Shown here in pieces: positions 1 to 8,307 of a DNA stretch of 64,000 nucleotides. Source of the stretch: Dyadobacter flavalbus. Its GTDB lineage: Bacteria; Bacteroidota; Bacteroidia; Cytophagales; Spirosomataceae. Under the pieces are notes generated by a model. That model ran no database searches. It was not told the DNA's origin and saw only the letters and a list, made by a program, of their open reading frames with translations. Where the stretch lies: positions 112,644-176,643 of the forward strand of contig NZ_VBSN01000006.1 of NCBI RefSeq assembly GCF_006149045.1, given 5' to 3'. Within the stretch, counting starts at the first letter, position 1, and the number at the start of each line of letters is the position of its first letter. The translations under genes and the position numbers were made by a program.

Positions 1-783
1 GCTATGGGTTATAGTCTCGGAGCAAAAGAGGTGGAATTTTCCAAAATGGTTCTCTTCATCCTTGCTTCAATCGGAATTACAGGCTCAGCTAATATTATCA
101 ACCAGATTCTGGAAAAGGATCTGGATAAAATGATGAAAAGAACAGCTTCCAGGCCAATACCAAGTGGAAGGATTACAAAAGAACAGGCAGCGATTTGGGC
201 GGTTATATTGGGAGTAACATCACTGTTTATATTTATATCAGTTTTCAATTTAAGTACCGGATTAATTTCCCTGCTTTCACTGGTGCTGTATGGCTTTGTT
301 TATACACCACTTAAAAGAGTAGGGCCGGTTGCAGTATTTGTCGGAGCATTTCCGGGCGCATTTCCCCCAATGATTGGCTGGGTTGCAGCAACGAATCATT
401 TCGGGCTTGAACCGGGTATTCTGTTCGCTATACAATTCTTCTGGCAGTTTCCACATTTTTGGGCCATTGCATGGGTTCTGGATGAAGATTACAAGAGAGC
501 AGGTTTCAAGCTCTTGCCAGCAAACGGCCTGAAAGATCTGGATACGACCATGCAGATCATGATTTATACGCTGTTTCTGCTGCCTGTCGGTTGGTTGCCG
601 TATAAACTGGGCATGACAGGAATCAATTCTGCTTTCATTGCAACAGTTTTTGGAGTTTTGTTTCTGGCCCAGACGTTTCATTTGATGAGAACTTGTACGG
701 ACAAGACTGCACGTCAGCTGATGTTTGGTTCGTTTATATATTTGCCGATTGTACAGATCGCATTTTTGTTAGATAAAATTTAA
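1..783 (+). CDS. ctaB: Protoheme IX farnesyltransferase (heme O synthase), 5' end missing
   Basis: Integral membrane UbiA-family prenyltransferase that farnesylates heme b to heme O for heme-copper oxidase assembly. The prenyl-diphosphate-binding motif is visible near residue 35-50 as DLDKMMKRTASRP (the DxDxxMxRTxxRP form), and the second Asp-rich loop appears as DEDYKRAGFKLLP. Several hydrophobic helices follow. The frame is open to base 1, and family members are about 290-310 residues, so some 30-45 N-terminal residues lie outside the window. The first ATG at base 4 is therefore probably internal. It heads a run of oxidase genes spaced 13-30 bases apart, as expected for co-transcription with the oxidase it serves. 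The family call is secure; cyoE is the other symbol in use. Confidence 0.93.
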   Translation, partial: AMGYSLGAKEVEFSKMVLFILASIGITGSANIINQILEKDLDKMMKRTASRPIPSGRITKEQAAIWAVILGVTSLFIFISVFNLSTGLISLLSLVLYGFVYTPLKRVGPVAVFVGAFPGAFPPMIGWVAATNHFGLEPGILFAIQFFWQFPHFWAIAWVLDEDYKRAGFKLLPANGLKDLDTTMQIMIYTLFLLPVGWLPYKLGMTGINSAFIATVFGVLFLAQTFHLMRTCTDKTARQLMFGSFIYLPIVQIAFLLDKI

Positions 784-803
784 TGTTGAAAGGAAAGTGA
801 GAA

Positions 804-1388
804 ATGGAAAGTATTAATTATAAAGTAGAAAAAGAGCCACAGGAAACATTGGCCATGGATCCAATGAAATTTATCCTCTGGCTGTTTCTGGTGAGCATTA
901 TTATGTTGTTTGCTTCGCAGACAAGTGCATATCTCGTAAGAAGGGCAGAAGGCAACTGGCTGGAATTTGAAATGCCACGTATTTTCTGGTATAGTACGAT
1001 TGTACTGCTGATCAGTAGCATTGCCATGCAGTGGGCTTACTTCTCAGCAAAAAAAGATCAGTTCAAACAATTGAAAATAGCAATTTCTATTACATTTGTA
1101 CTTGGTCTGGCATTTCTGTGGATGCAGTTTGAAGGATGGAAGCAACTGGTCGCCATGAACGTTTACTTTGTCGGCAATCCTTCTGGATCGTTTTTTTATG
1201 TATTTACAGGATTACACGGTTTTCATATTATTAGTGGTCTGATTGTACTGTTATTTTCATGGGCTGCAGCTTTTCGCTTGAAAGTGCATGCCAAGAATTT
1301 AAGACGCATTCAGATTTGTGCTACATACTGGCATTTTTTAGATATACTCTGGTTATACCTTTTTGTTTTTTTATTGACCTTTAATTAA
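804..1388 (+). CDS. Heme-copper oxidase subunit III, first paralogue
   Basis: Membrane subunit III of a cytochrome c oxidase. The 194-residue protein has about five hydrophobic helices, fitting the short CyoC/CoxC-like class. Family motifs are visible: GLHGFHIISG in the penultimate helix and ATYWHFLDILWLYLF in the last. The conserved Glu and His positions of the family lie there. It starts 20 bases after ctaB and is followed 13 bases later by a second subunit III gene, an arrangement common in Bacteroidota caa3-type oxidase operons. Which paralogue is the structural subunit III cannot be told from sequence alone. Confidence 0.9.
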   Translation: MESINYKVEKEPQETLAMDPMKFILWLFLVSIIMLFASQTSAYLVRRAEGNWLEFEMPRIFWYSTIVLLISSIAMQWAYFSAKKDQFKQLKIAISITFVLGLAFLWMQFEGWKQLVAMNVYFVGNPSGSFFYVFTGLHGFHIISGLIVLLFSWAAAFRLKVHAKNLRRIQICATYWHFLDILWLYLFVFLLTFN

Positions 1389-1401
1389 TATTTTTTTATC
1401 A

Positions 1402-2172
1402 ATGGCTGCAAATGTAACAACACCAGGTGCAATAGAACCCAAAATGTGGATGGGGGGAATTGAGCCGATGAAAGCAAGTTACGGTAAACTGATGATGTGG
1501 TTTTTCCTTATCTCGGATACCTTTACTTTCTCCGCCTTATTGGTGGCATATGGCACAGCACGGTTTAGTTTTCCAGCATTTTCCGGAAAAGCGGAGGACT
1601 TTACTTTCTCAAACATGTACTGGCCGATACCTGAAAAAGTATATGAAGCCGTGCCGTTTCTTCATGGTGTTACGCTGCCGTTGGTGTTTGTTGGTATTAT
1701 GACGTTTATTCTTATTGCCAGCAGCGTTACAATGGTTTTGGCAGTAGAAGCAGGACACAGAATGGATCGTGAAAGTGTAGAAAAGTATATGCTTTGGACC
1801 ATACTTGGAGGATTTACATTCCTGGGGTGCCAGGCATGGGAATGGAGCCACTTTATTCATGGTACAGATACCGGAAGCGTAATGAAAGTACTTCAGGATG
1901 GTGTGTGGGTTAATAAAACTGTTTTTGGTGCAAATCTTACAGAAAACCAATACGGCCCTCCGGCATTTGCAGATTTCTTCTTCTTTATTACAGGTTTCCA
2001 TGGTACGCACGTTTTTAGTGGAGTTATTCTGAATATTCTTATTTTCTTCCGTTCCGCAACCGGCTTTTATGATAAAAGAGGAAGTTATGAAATGGTTGAA
2101 AAAGTAGGTCTTTACTGGCACTTTGTAGATCTGGTTTGGGTATTTGTATTTACGTTCTTTTACCTGGTTTAA
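1402..2172 (+). CDS. Heme-copper oxidase subunit III, second paralogue
   Basis: A 256-residue membrane protein of the cytochrome c oxidase subunit III family. Motifs are GFHGTHVFSGV and GLYWHFVDLVWVFVFTFFYLV-type C-terminal helices (shortened here), plus the WEWSHFI segment in mid-protein. It is longer than the preceding paralogue because of a soluble stretch of about 50 residues (roughly residues 155-190) between helices. There is no Shine-Dalgarno-like element, which is normal for this phylum. Position between the first subunit III and a subunit IV gene supports a role in the same oxidase complex in the cytoplasmic membrane. Confidence 0.9.
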   Translation: MAANVTTPGAIEPKMWMGGIEPMKASYGKLMMWFFLISDTFTFSALLVAYGTARFSFPAFSGKAEDFTFSNMYWPIPEKVYEAVPFLHGVTLPLVFVGIMTFILIASSVTMVLAVEAGHRMDRESVEKYMLWTILGGFTFLGCQAWEWSHFIHGTDTGSVMKVLQDGVWVNKTVFGANLTENQYGPPAFADFFFFITGFHGTHVFSGVILNILIFFRSATGFYDKRGSYEMVEKVGLYWHFVDLVWVFVFTFFYLV

Positions 2173-2202
2173 AATATTTAACAAGATTTATCCTAACTCA
2201 AA

Positions 2203-2532
2203 ATGGCAGAAGTACATCATATTCATAATCAGGATCCCAATGCAGGCGCTGAACAGCGTAAAGCTATTTGGAAAACTTTCTGGATACTATTGATATTAAC
2301 CGCAGTCGAATTCTTGATTGCATTTACAGTTCCTCACGGACTCCTGAAAGTCACCATATTTATTGTAATGACGATTGTAAAGGCATTTTACATCGTTGGA
2401 GAATTTATGCACTTGAAACATGAGACAAAATCATTGATATGGTCAATTCTGGTGCCTGTTATTTTTGTCGCATGGTTAATACTTGCACTTCTTCTGGAAG
2501 GTAATGCAATCTTTGATGCAGTATTCGATTAA
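2203..2532 (+). CDS. Cytochrome c oxidase subunit IV family protein
   Basis: A small 109-residue membrane protein with three hydrophobic segments and a His-rich N-terminus (MAEVHHIHNQ). The helix pattern WKTFWILLILTAVEF, then FIVMTIVKAFYIVGEFMHLKHE, matches the CtaF/CyoD-like prokaryotic subunit IV family of caa3-type oxidases. The MHLKHE segment is typical of the Bacteroidota branch. It is an accessory subunit without redox centres, thought to stabilise the catalytic core. It lies 30 bases after subunit III and 8 bases before the Sco-like gene. Confidence 0.85.
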   Translation: MAEVHHIHNQDPNAGAEQRKAIWKTFWILLILTAVEFLIAFTVPHGLLKVTIFIVMTIVKAFYIVGEFMHLKHETKSLIWSILVPVIFVAWLILALLLEGNAIFDAVFD

Positions 2533-2540
2533 GTAATAAT

Positions 2541-3152
2541 ATGAAGAATTTTCCCAAGGCCGGATTACTGATTTTAACATTAGTAACTCCGGCTTTGATT
2601 TTTGTGTTTCTGAAATTTTTTGGTACAAACCATTACGTACTTCCGTACTATAATCCGCAAATCAATTCAGAGGGTAAGGTTGTGGTTGAAAATGGAGATA
2701 CGCTTTTCAGGAAGTCATCGGAAATCAGGTTAAAATCCTCAGAAATAAACCTCGTCGGCAAATTGACAGTTGTTAATTATTTGCCGGAAACTTGTAAAGA
2801 TTCATGTTTGCTTATGCTTGCTCAGCTGCAAAGAATAAATAACCTTGCAGCAGAAACCTCGGGCCTTTCCATTATAACATTGACAGGGAGTTCTCTTGGA
2901 AAGAATCCGGATTATCCTGAGGAATTGGGAAAGCAGAACTGGGAAGTACAATTGGCAGATAAAGAGGAAGCAGCCAATGCATTTAGATTGCTGTTGGGAC
3001 AGGAATCCGGCACAATAGAAAATAAATTGGTATTAATAGACAAGGAAGGTTTTACAAGGGGATTTTATAATGGAGCCGATCCGGAGGATGCAGATCGGCT
3101 GATGGCAGAAATTAAGATTTTACAGTACGAATACAAAAACAGTGCACACTGA
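2541..3152 (+). CDS. Sco1/SenC-like thioredoxin-fold protein of the oxidase operon
   Basis: A 203-residue protein with one N-terminal membrane anchor (residues about 7-27) and a periplasmic thioredoxin-like domain. The Sco CxxxC copper/redox motif is C85-KDS-C89, and the LVLIDKEG strand near residue 168 fits the family. Sco proteins deliver copper to the CuA site of cytochrome oxidase or act as thiol reductases for it. The usual third copper ligand, a His just before the LID-type strand, is not visible here (the segment reads GTIENKLVLIDKEG), and the Pro after the second Cys is also absent. Copper-chaperone function is thus less certain than the fold. Confidence 0.78.
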   Translation: MKNFPKAGLLILTLVTPALIFVFLKFFGTNHYVLPYYNPQINSEGKVVVENGDTLFRKSSEIRLKSSEINLVGKLTVVNYLPETCKDSCLLMLAQLQRINNLAAETSGLSIITLTGSSLGKNPDYPEELGKQNWEVQLADKEEAANAFRLLLGQESGTIENKLVLIDKEGFTRGFYNGADPEDADRLMAEIKILQYEYKNSAH

Positions 3153-3156
3153 AAAT

Positions 3157-3696
3157 ATGGCAACTTTGATTTTAGAAAAAAAACCAAAATACGAACGCAT
3201 CATCAACATTCTGGCAATTGTAATTCCGGTTGCTGTTGCTATTTTGCTGGGTATCCGCCAGAAAATTGATCTGGGTACATGGACGAAAGTTTTACCGCAT
3301 GTTATAGGCGTTATCAATACACTTACAGCCGTTTTACTGCTGGCCGGTTACTATTTTATCAAGCAAAGAAATCTGAATGCACACCGGCAAACAATGACCG
3401 CAGCATTTATTCTGGGCGCAGTTTTTCTGGTATGCTATATTTTATATCATATTTCAAATGATTCCACACCTTACGGAGGGCAGGGATTTATAAGGCCGGT
3501 ATATTATTTTTTACTTATTTCACACATTGTATTGTCAGTAGTAGTCGTTTGGTTTGTGTTGAGAGCCGTTTATTTCGGATATACAAACCAATTAATTTTG
3601 CATAGAAAAGCAGTTAAATGGGCTTTGCCGATCTGGCTGTATGTAAGTATCAGTGGAGTTATTGTTTATCTGATGATCAGTCCTTATTACGTATGA
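3157..3696 (+). CDS. DUF420 membrane protein (CtaM-like oxidase maturation factor)
   Basis: A 179-residue protein with five hydrophobic helices. The segment LPHVIGVINTLTAVLLLAGY, followed by the RNLNAHRQTMT and LYHIS motifs, is diagnostic of DUF420. In Bacillus and Staphylococcus, members (YozB/CtaM) are needed for heme-copper oxidase maturation. I chose the ATG 4 bases after the Sco-like stop. A GTG 15 bases upstream would overlap the previous gene and add five residues without similarity. The gene overlaps the next by an ATGA junction, so the tail of the oxidase operon is translationally coupled. Confidence 0.85.
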   Translation: MATLILEKKPKYERIINILAIVIPVAVAILLGIRQKIDLGTWTKVLPHVIGVINTLTAVLLLAGYYFIKQRNLNAHRQTMTAAFILGAVFLVCYILYHISNDSTPYGGQGFIRPVYYFLLISHIVLSVVVVWFVLRAVYFGYTNQLILHRKAVKWALPIWLYVSISGVIVYLMISPYYV

Positions 3697-3974
3697 AAAA
3701 AATATTGGTTATTACCGGTTTAATCATTTCATGCATTCTGACCAGTTCGAATGTATGGGCGCAATGCGCCATGTGCCGCGGTACAGTAGAAAGTTCAATG
3801 GGAAATGGTCGCAATAATGTAGGTGTCGGACTAAATACAGGAATTCTGTTTCTGTTTGTCATGCCTTATTTACTTGTAGCAGTTATTGGGTATTTATGGT
3901 ACCGCAACAGCAGACGAAACATGCAGGAACGTCAGTTTGTAACTTCGCGCGTGAAGTCTGCATTCCAAAGCTGA
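3693..3974 (+). CDS. Small CxxC membrane protein at the end of the oxidase operon
   Basis: A 93-residue protein: a signal-peptide-like N-terminus ending in VWAQ, then C25-AM-C28, a short Gly/Asn-rich stretch, one transmembrane helix (about residues 47-67) and a basic C-terminus. The start is the ATG that overlaps the DUF420 stop (ATGA); longer in-frame starts lie inside DUF420 and are not credible. I recognise no named domain. The exported CAMC pair directly after the predicted cleavage site, and the position after Sco and DUF420 genes, suggest a metal- or thiol-handling assembly role, but that is inference. Confidence 0.75.
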   Translation: MKKILVITGLIISCILTSSNVWAQCAMCRGTVESSMGNGRNNVGVGLNTGILFLFVMPYLLVAVIGYLWYRNSRRNMQERQFVTSRVKSAFQS

Positions 3975-3998
3975 GTTACTCACATTAATCTTTCTAAG

Positions 3999-4027
3999 AG
4001 CGAAGCCCACAGGGTTTCGCTTTTTTT
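3999..4027 (+). terminator. Rho-independent terminator of the oxidase operon
   Basis: A 10-bp stem (AGCGAAGCCC with GGGTTTCGCT, one G-T pair) with a 3-base loop, followed at once by seven T residues. It lies 24 bases after the last operon gene. Confidence 0.9.
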
Positions 4028-4102
4028 ATGTAAAATCAAATTAATAATTCCTGTTCAAAGCGTAGAAAAGTACATCCCGGACTTTAATCAGAAACCTGTA
4101 TT

Positions 4103-6625
4103 ATGCGATTTATACGTCTACTGCTGCTATTTATTATTTCAGTGCAACTGGATGCACAGACAGTTTCAACATCCAGGCCATGGACATATTGGTGGTGGAT
4201 GGGAAATGCAGTTACTAAAAAAGATATTTCAGCTCAATTGGAATATTTTAAAAAAGCAGGAATTGGGGGTGTACACATCATTCCAATTTACGGAGCAAAG
4301 GGCTATGAATCCGGCTACATTCCTTTTCTAAGCCCCGAATGGATTGATGTAATGCAATATACCATTCAGGAAGGCAGCCGGATGGGAATTGGCGTAGACA
4401 TGACAACGGGAACAGGCTGGCCATTCGGAGGACCAAATGTATCAATAGATCTGGCAGCAAAAAATATGAAGCCAGTAAATGGTAAGTTGGTTATCACGCC
4501 GACGCAACAAAAGGTAAAACGGGCCGCACCCGGCGGTGAAGGCTACGTGCTTGATCCTTTTCATTCTTCTGCTATGGCACAATACCTTTCAAGGTTTGAT
4601 TCTGCATTTAGAACCGTAAAGTATTTGCCACGGTCCATGTACAATGATTCCTATGAAGCATATGGTGCCAACTGGACCGATGATTTTCCGGAAGAATTCA
4701 GAAAAAGAAGAGGGTACGAGATTGAAAAACAACAATCGCTTTTAATCGATTCAACAAATAACGAAGACGGAGTTCTTGTAAAAATAGATTATCATCAGAC
4801 TTTGGCGGAGCTGCTGAGAGAAAGGTATGCTTTACCATGGACGCAGTGGAGCAAAGCGCATGGATTTCTGACGCGTTATCAGGCACACGGTTCTCCGGGC
4901 AATTTACTGGATCTTTATGAAACAGCAGATATTCCGGAAACCGAATCCTTTGGTACAAGCCGCTTTGCCATTCCCGGACTCCGCATTGATCCGGATTACA
5001 GTATTGATCAGTTTGGAACGCCAAACCCGCTTGCCATGAAGTTTGCTTCTTCAGCTGCCCATTTTTCAGGAAAAAAACTGGTGAGTTCCGAAACGGGAAC
5101 TTGGCTTGCCAATCACTTCAAAGTTTCCCTGTCGCAGATTAAGCCGCAGATTGATGAGCTTTTTACAGCCGGAATCAATCACATTTTTTATCACGGAACA
5201 ACTTATTCACCGGAGAACGAAGCGTATCCGGGCTGGCTTTTCTATGCTTCAACCAATTTCGGAAAGAACTCACATTTTGCTGAACACTTTCCTTTACTGA
5301 ATGATTATGTACAGCGTACGCAGGAACGGCTTCAGAACAGTATTTCCGACAATGATATTCTGTTGTATTTCCCGATTCATGATCTTTGGGCAACGCCGGC
5401 CAAATCCGCCGGAAATGTGCATTTGCTTGAAGTGCATCATGTGGATCGCTGGCTTCTCGATTTGCCCTTCGGGCAACTTGCACAATGGCTCTGGAAAGAA
5501 GGCTTCACTTTCGATTACGTTTCCGATTTACAGCTCAGCAGATTGAAAGTTGATGAAAAAGGTAACCTTTTTACAGGAAAGACATCCTATAAGACGATTC
5601 TGATTCCGGCCGGCACCTTTATGCCCGAAGAGACACTGGCAGAGCTGAAAAGATTGTCAGCAGCGGGCGCCAGCATTATTTTTGATCAACATATTCCAGC
5701 CAAAGTAACCGGCTATCAGAACCATGAAAACAGGCAGAAAAGCTTTGCTGATGACCTTAGTCAGTTGGTGAAAAGCAATAAAATCACAGTTTCAGGTGAT
5801 CTTACAAAAGACCTGACTGCAAGTGGCGCTATGCAGGAAGAGTTATCCAGAAAGGGACTTACGTTCATCCGGAAAAAAACCGCTGACGGAAAAACATTTT
5901 ACTTTGTAGCCAATCTCGGAAGCACATTCAAAGAAGGCTGGATTGCAGTAAGTAAATCAGAAGTACTCTCAAAGTATGATCCATTGCGAGGTGAATCGTC
6001 ATTGTCTTATCGAATCAGCAAAGACAAAAAGAAAGAAATATTCTTGTCTTTGCTTCCGGGCCAATCCTGCTTTTTACAGGAACCCGCAGGAAAGTCGGAC
6101 ACTTCGGTTGAAAATCGGAAATCAGAAGAATTTACAATAAAAGGAAACTGGGAACTGACGTTTCTGAAAGGCCGTCCAAATGTTCCTGCCGCTACGAAGT
6201 TGAATGAGATGAAATCATGGACAATGCTTCCGGATTCTGCAATTTATTTTTCAGGAACGGCATGCTATAAAATCACTTTTGATGTACCTCGGCAATTGCT
6301 TGGCAGCAAATCCGTATTACTTGATCTTGGCGACGTCAGAGAAGTGGCTACGGTTCGATTGAACGGGAAGTCTGTCGGAACGGCATGGAGCATTCCGTTT
6401 CAGCTTCCTTTGAGTAAAGACCTGAAAGAAAAAGGGAATATCCTGGAAATAGAAATAACCAATCTTTCAGCCAATTACATGCGCTTGCGCGATCAGCAGA
6501 AACCGGAATGGAAAAAGTTCAACGACATCAATATTGTTGATATAACCTATCAAAAATTTGACGCAGCAAAATGGGAACCCATGCCCTCGGGTTTGCTCGG
6601 ACCGGTTAAACTGATTTATTACTGA
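4103..6625 (+). CDS. GH106-like glycoside hydrolase (alpha-L-rhamnosidase family)
   Basis: An 840-residue secreted or periplasmic protein with signal peptide MRFIRLLLLFIISVQLDAQ. The mature N-terminus RPWTYWWWMGNAVTKKDI, then LEYFKKAGIGGVHIIPIYG and TTGTGWPFGGP near residue 105-115, form the signature of the GH106 (PF17132-type) hydrolases of Bacteroidota. A C-terminal beta-sandwich of the GH2 sugar-binding type is suggested by residues about 685-800 (LGDVREVATVRLNGKSVG). Characterised GH106 enzymes remove alpha-L-rhamnose from pectins, but many Bacteroidota members have unknown targets, so the exact specificity is open. It is somewhat shorter than the characterised rhamnosidases. It is monocistronic and ends 4 bases from convergent murI. 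Confidence 0.82.
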   Translation: MRFIRLLLLFIISVQLDAQTVSTSRPWTYWWWMGNAVTKKDISAQLEYFKKAGIGGVHIIPIYGAKGYESGYIPFLSPEWIDVMQYTIQEGSRMGIGVDMTTGTGWPFGGPNVSIDLAAKNMKPVNGKLVITPTQQKVKRAAPGGEGYVLDPFHSSAMAQYLSRFDSAFRTVKYLPRSMYNDSYEAYGANWTDDFPEEFRKRRGYEIEKQQSLLIDSTNNEDGVLVKIDYHQTLAELLRERYALPWTQWSKAHGFLTRYQAHGSPGNLLDLYETADIPETESFGTSRFAIPGLRIDPDYSIDQFGTPNPLAMKFASSAAHFSGKKLVSSETGTWLANHFKVSLSQIKPQIDELFTAGINHIFYHGTTYSPENEAYPGWLFYASTNFGKNSHFAEHFPLLNDYVQRTQERLQNSISDNDILLYFPIHDLWATPAKSAGNVHLLEVHHVDRWLLDLPFGQLAQWLWKEGFTFDYVSDLQLSRLKVDEKGNLFTGKTSYKTILIPAGTFMPEETLAELKRLSAAGASIIFDQHIPAKVTGYQNHENRQKSFADDLSQLVKSNKITVSGDLTKDLTASGAMQEELSRKGLTFIRKKTADGKTFYFVANLGSTFKEGWIAVSKSEVLSKYDPLRGESSLSYRISKDKKKEIFLSLLPGQSCFLQEPAGKSDTSVENRKSEEFTIKGNWELTFLKGRPNVPAATKLNEMKSWTMLPDSAIYFSGTACYKITFDVPRQLLGSKSVLLDLGDVREVATVRLNGKSVGTAWSIPFQLPLSKDLKEKGNILEIEITNLSANYMRLRDQQKPEWKKFNDINIVDITYQKFDAAKWEPMPSGLLGPVKLIYY

Positions 6626-6629
6626 CCGG

Positions 6630-7439
6630 TTATTCCCAAAGCGGATAATGTTCAAGCTGTATCTGACGACCGAAAAAAATGTTTGTGGATTGCTCGAAAG
6701 ACAGCGTGTAATCTGAAACATAAAACGCCCGTTTTCCTTCACCTTTTTCATTGACAAGATAATGCTGTTCAAGCCAGGCTCGCAATGAATTAGCAACGAT
6801 TTCGGAAGTATCCAGTATTTCAACAAATTCACTGTAAAAATTACTGATCTGTTTTTTGATAAGCGGGTAATGCGTACAGCCCAGAATCAATGCTTCAATA
6901 TCGGACAGAGATACATCTGAAAGATAACTTGCAATGATACTTTCACTGATGTTATTGTCAAAAAAACCTTCCTCGATCATAGGCGCAAGCAAAGGTGTTG
7001 CAAGGGATTTCAAATGAATGCTTTTTCCAATCGCGTCCACTTTCTTTTTGTAAACATTGGAAAGCACGGTCTGTTTGGTTCCGATCAGACCGATTGTTTT
7101 CCCTTCATAATGCTCTTTGATATAATCAACAACCGGATCAATTACATTCATGACTTTTGCCTTGCTTCCGACATATTCCCGGACAAGCTCGTAAGCTGCG
7201 GCCGAAGCTGAGTTGCATGCAATCAGGATCAGTTTACAATTTTGCTGTAAAAGCATATTGCATATTTTGATAGAATAAGCCTGAATGGCAGCAGTGGATT
7301 TATCCCCGTAAGGAAGATGCGCAGTATCGCCGAAGTAAATGGTATTTTCCTGAGGTAAAAGCCGGGTTACGGCGCTGGCGACAGTCATACCGCCAATACC
7401 GCTGTCAAAAATCCCGATAGGTGCTGATGAATCAAACAT
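6630..7439 (-). CDS. murI: Glutamate racemase
   Basis: Cytoplasmic cofactor-independent racemase supplying D-glutamate for peptidoglycan. The 269-residue length is normal. The N-terminal PIGIFDSGIGGMTV motif, IYFGDTAHLPYG, and the two catalytic cysteines C75 (in IACNSAS) and C188 (in LGCTHYPL) are all present, so the enzyme should be active. It is convergent with the GH106-like gene with only four bases between stops, so the two transcripts probably overlap at their 3' ends. A TATATTTG element about 32 bases upstream could be its -7 box. Confidence 0.95.
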   Translation of the reverse strand: MFDSSAPIGIFDSGIGGMTVASAVTRLLPQENTIYFGDTAHLPYGDKSTAAIQAYSIKICNMLLQQNCKLILIACNSASAAAYELVREYVGSKAKVMNVIDPVVDYIKEHYEGKTIGLIGTKQTVLSNVYKKKVDAIGKSIHLKSLATPLLAPMIEEGFFDNNISESIIASYLSDVSLSDIEALILGCTHYPLIKKQISNFYSEFVEILDTSEIVANSLRAWLEQHYLVNEKGEGKRAFYVSDYTLSFEQSTNIFFGRQIQLEHYPLWE

Positions 7440-7470
7440 ATTGAAATAAAAAAGGACTTTTCATGATTGT

Positions 7471-7478
7471 CAAATATA
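7471..7478 (-). promoter_or_regulatory. Candidate -7 promoter element of murI
   Basis: On the minus strand the octamer reads TATATTTG, a match to the Bacteroidota -7 consensus TAnnTTTG, placed about 32 bases before the murI ATG. No clear TTTG -33 box is seen 19 bases further upstream, so this is a partial match only. Confidence 0.4.
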
Positions 7479-7716
7479 TTGCTCAAAACTAAAAGAACGG
7501 GTTTAATAAAGTTTTTATATCTGAATAAATATAATCGGAAACGGGCAGCCAAAAAGCGGTAGTATCTAAGAGTCTATAAATGAATACCCTGCTCATTCGG
7601 AAAAAGAGATGTTTTAAAATAAAAAAATCTGTACTGAAAAAAAACGTAAAATTTTAATGCAGCATGCAACCTCGGGAATCGGAATAAGCATCTTGCTGTT
7701 GAAACCACCAAAATAA

Positions 7717-8307
7717 ATGGGTCGACTTCTATCATTTTTCAGTAACGAAGCACAGCTTGTAAAGGCGCTCAGGAAAGACGATCCGAAAGCGCAGCGGCAA
7801 GTCTATGATAAATACAGCGCTCGCATGCTGGGTTTGTGCTTTCGTTATATATGCGATGATATGGCAGCCGAGGATGTAATGGTGGAAGGGTTTTTGAAGG
7901 TATTTGGTAAAATTGATCAGTATAGCGGCGAAGGGAGTTTTGAAGGATGGATCCGCAGGATTATGGTCAATGAAGCACTTGGTTATCTGAGAAGGCAAAA
8001 AAGGATACTTGAAGATACTTTATCCGAAGAGGCCGTTAACGTTCCGGATTACGCAAGTGCAGACCAGCAGCTGGAAGCGGAAGAACTGCTGAAACTGATT
8101 GAAGAGTTGCCGGTGGGTTACCGCACCGTTTTCAACCTGTACGCCATTGAAGGATATGCGCACATTGAAATAGCTCAGATGCTGGGGGTTACGGAAAGTA
8201 CTTCCAAGTCACAGTTACACCGGGCAAGAGCGATGTTGCAGAAAATGGTTTCTGATTGGGATAATGATTTTAAAAAAAAAGTAGCATATGAAAAAGCATC
8301 CTGTTGA
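7717..8307 (+). CDS. ECF-type RNA polymerase sigma factor
   Basis: A 196-residue sigma-70 family factor with region 2 (about residues 25-95, including AARMLGLCFRY-like and GSFEGWIRRIMVNEAL segments) and region 4 (about 130-182, ending in the helix-turn-helix HIEIAQMLGVTESTSKSQLHRAR). There is no region 1 or 3, as in extracytoplasmic-function sigma factors. The stop lies 20 bases inside the next gene, which encodes a one-helix membrane protein, so the pair looks like a sigma/anti-sigma module with coupled translation. The target regulon is unknown; the downstream outer-membrane protein gene may be part of it. Confidence 0.9.
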   Translation: MGRLLSFFSNEAQLVKALRKDDPKAQRQVYDKYSARMLGLCFRYICDDMAAEDVMVEGFLKVFGKIDQYSGEGSFEGWIRRIMVNEALGYLRRQKRILEDTLSEEAVNVPDYASADQQLEAEELLKLIEELPVGYRTVFNLYAIEGYAHIEIAQMLGVTESTSKSQLHRARAMLQKMVSDWDNDFKKKVAYEKASC

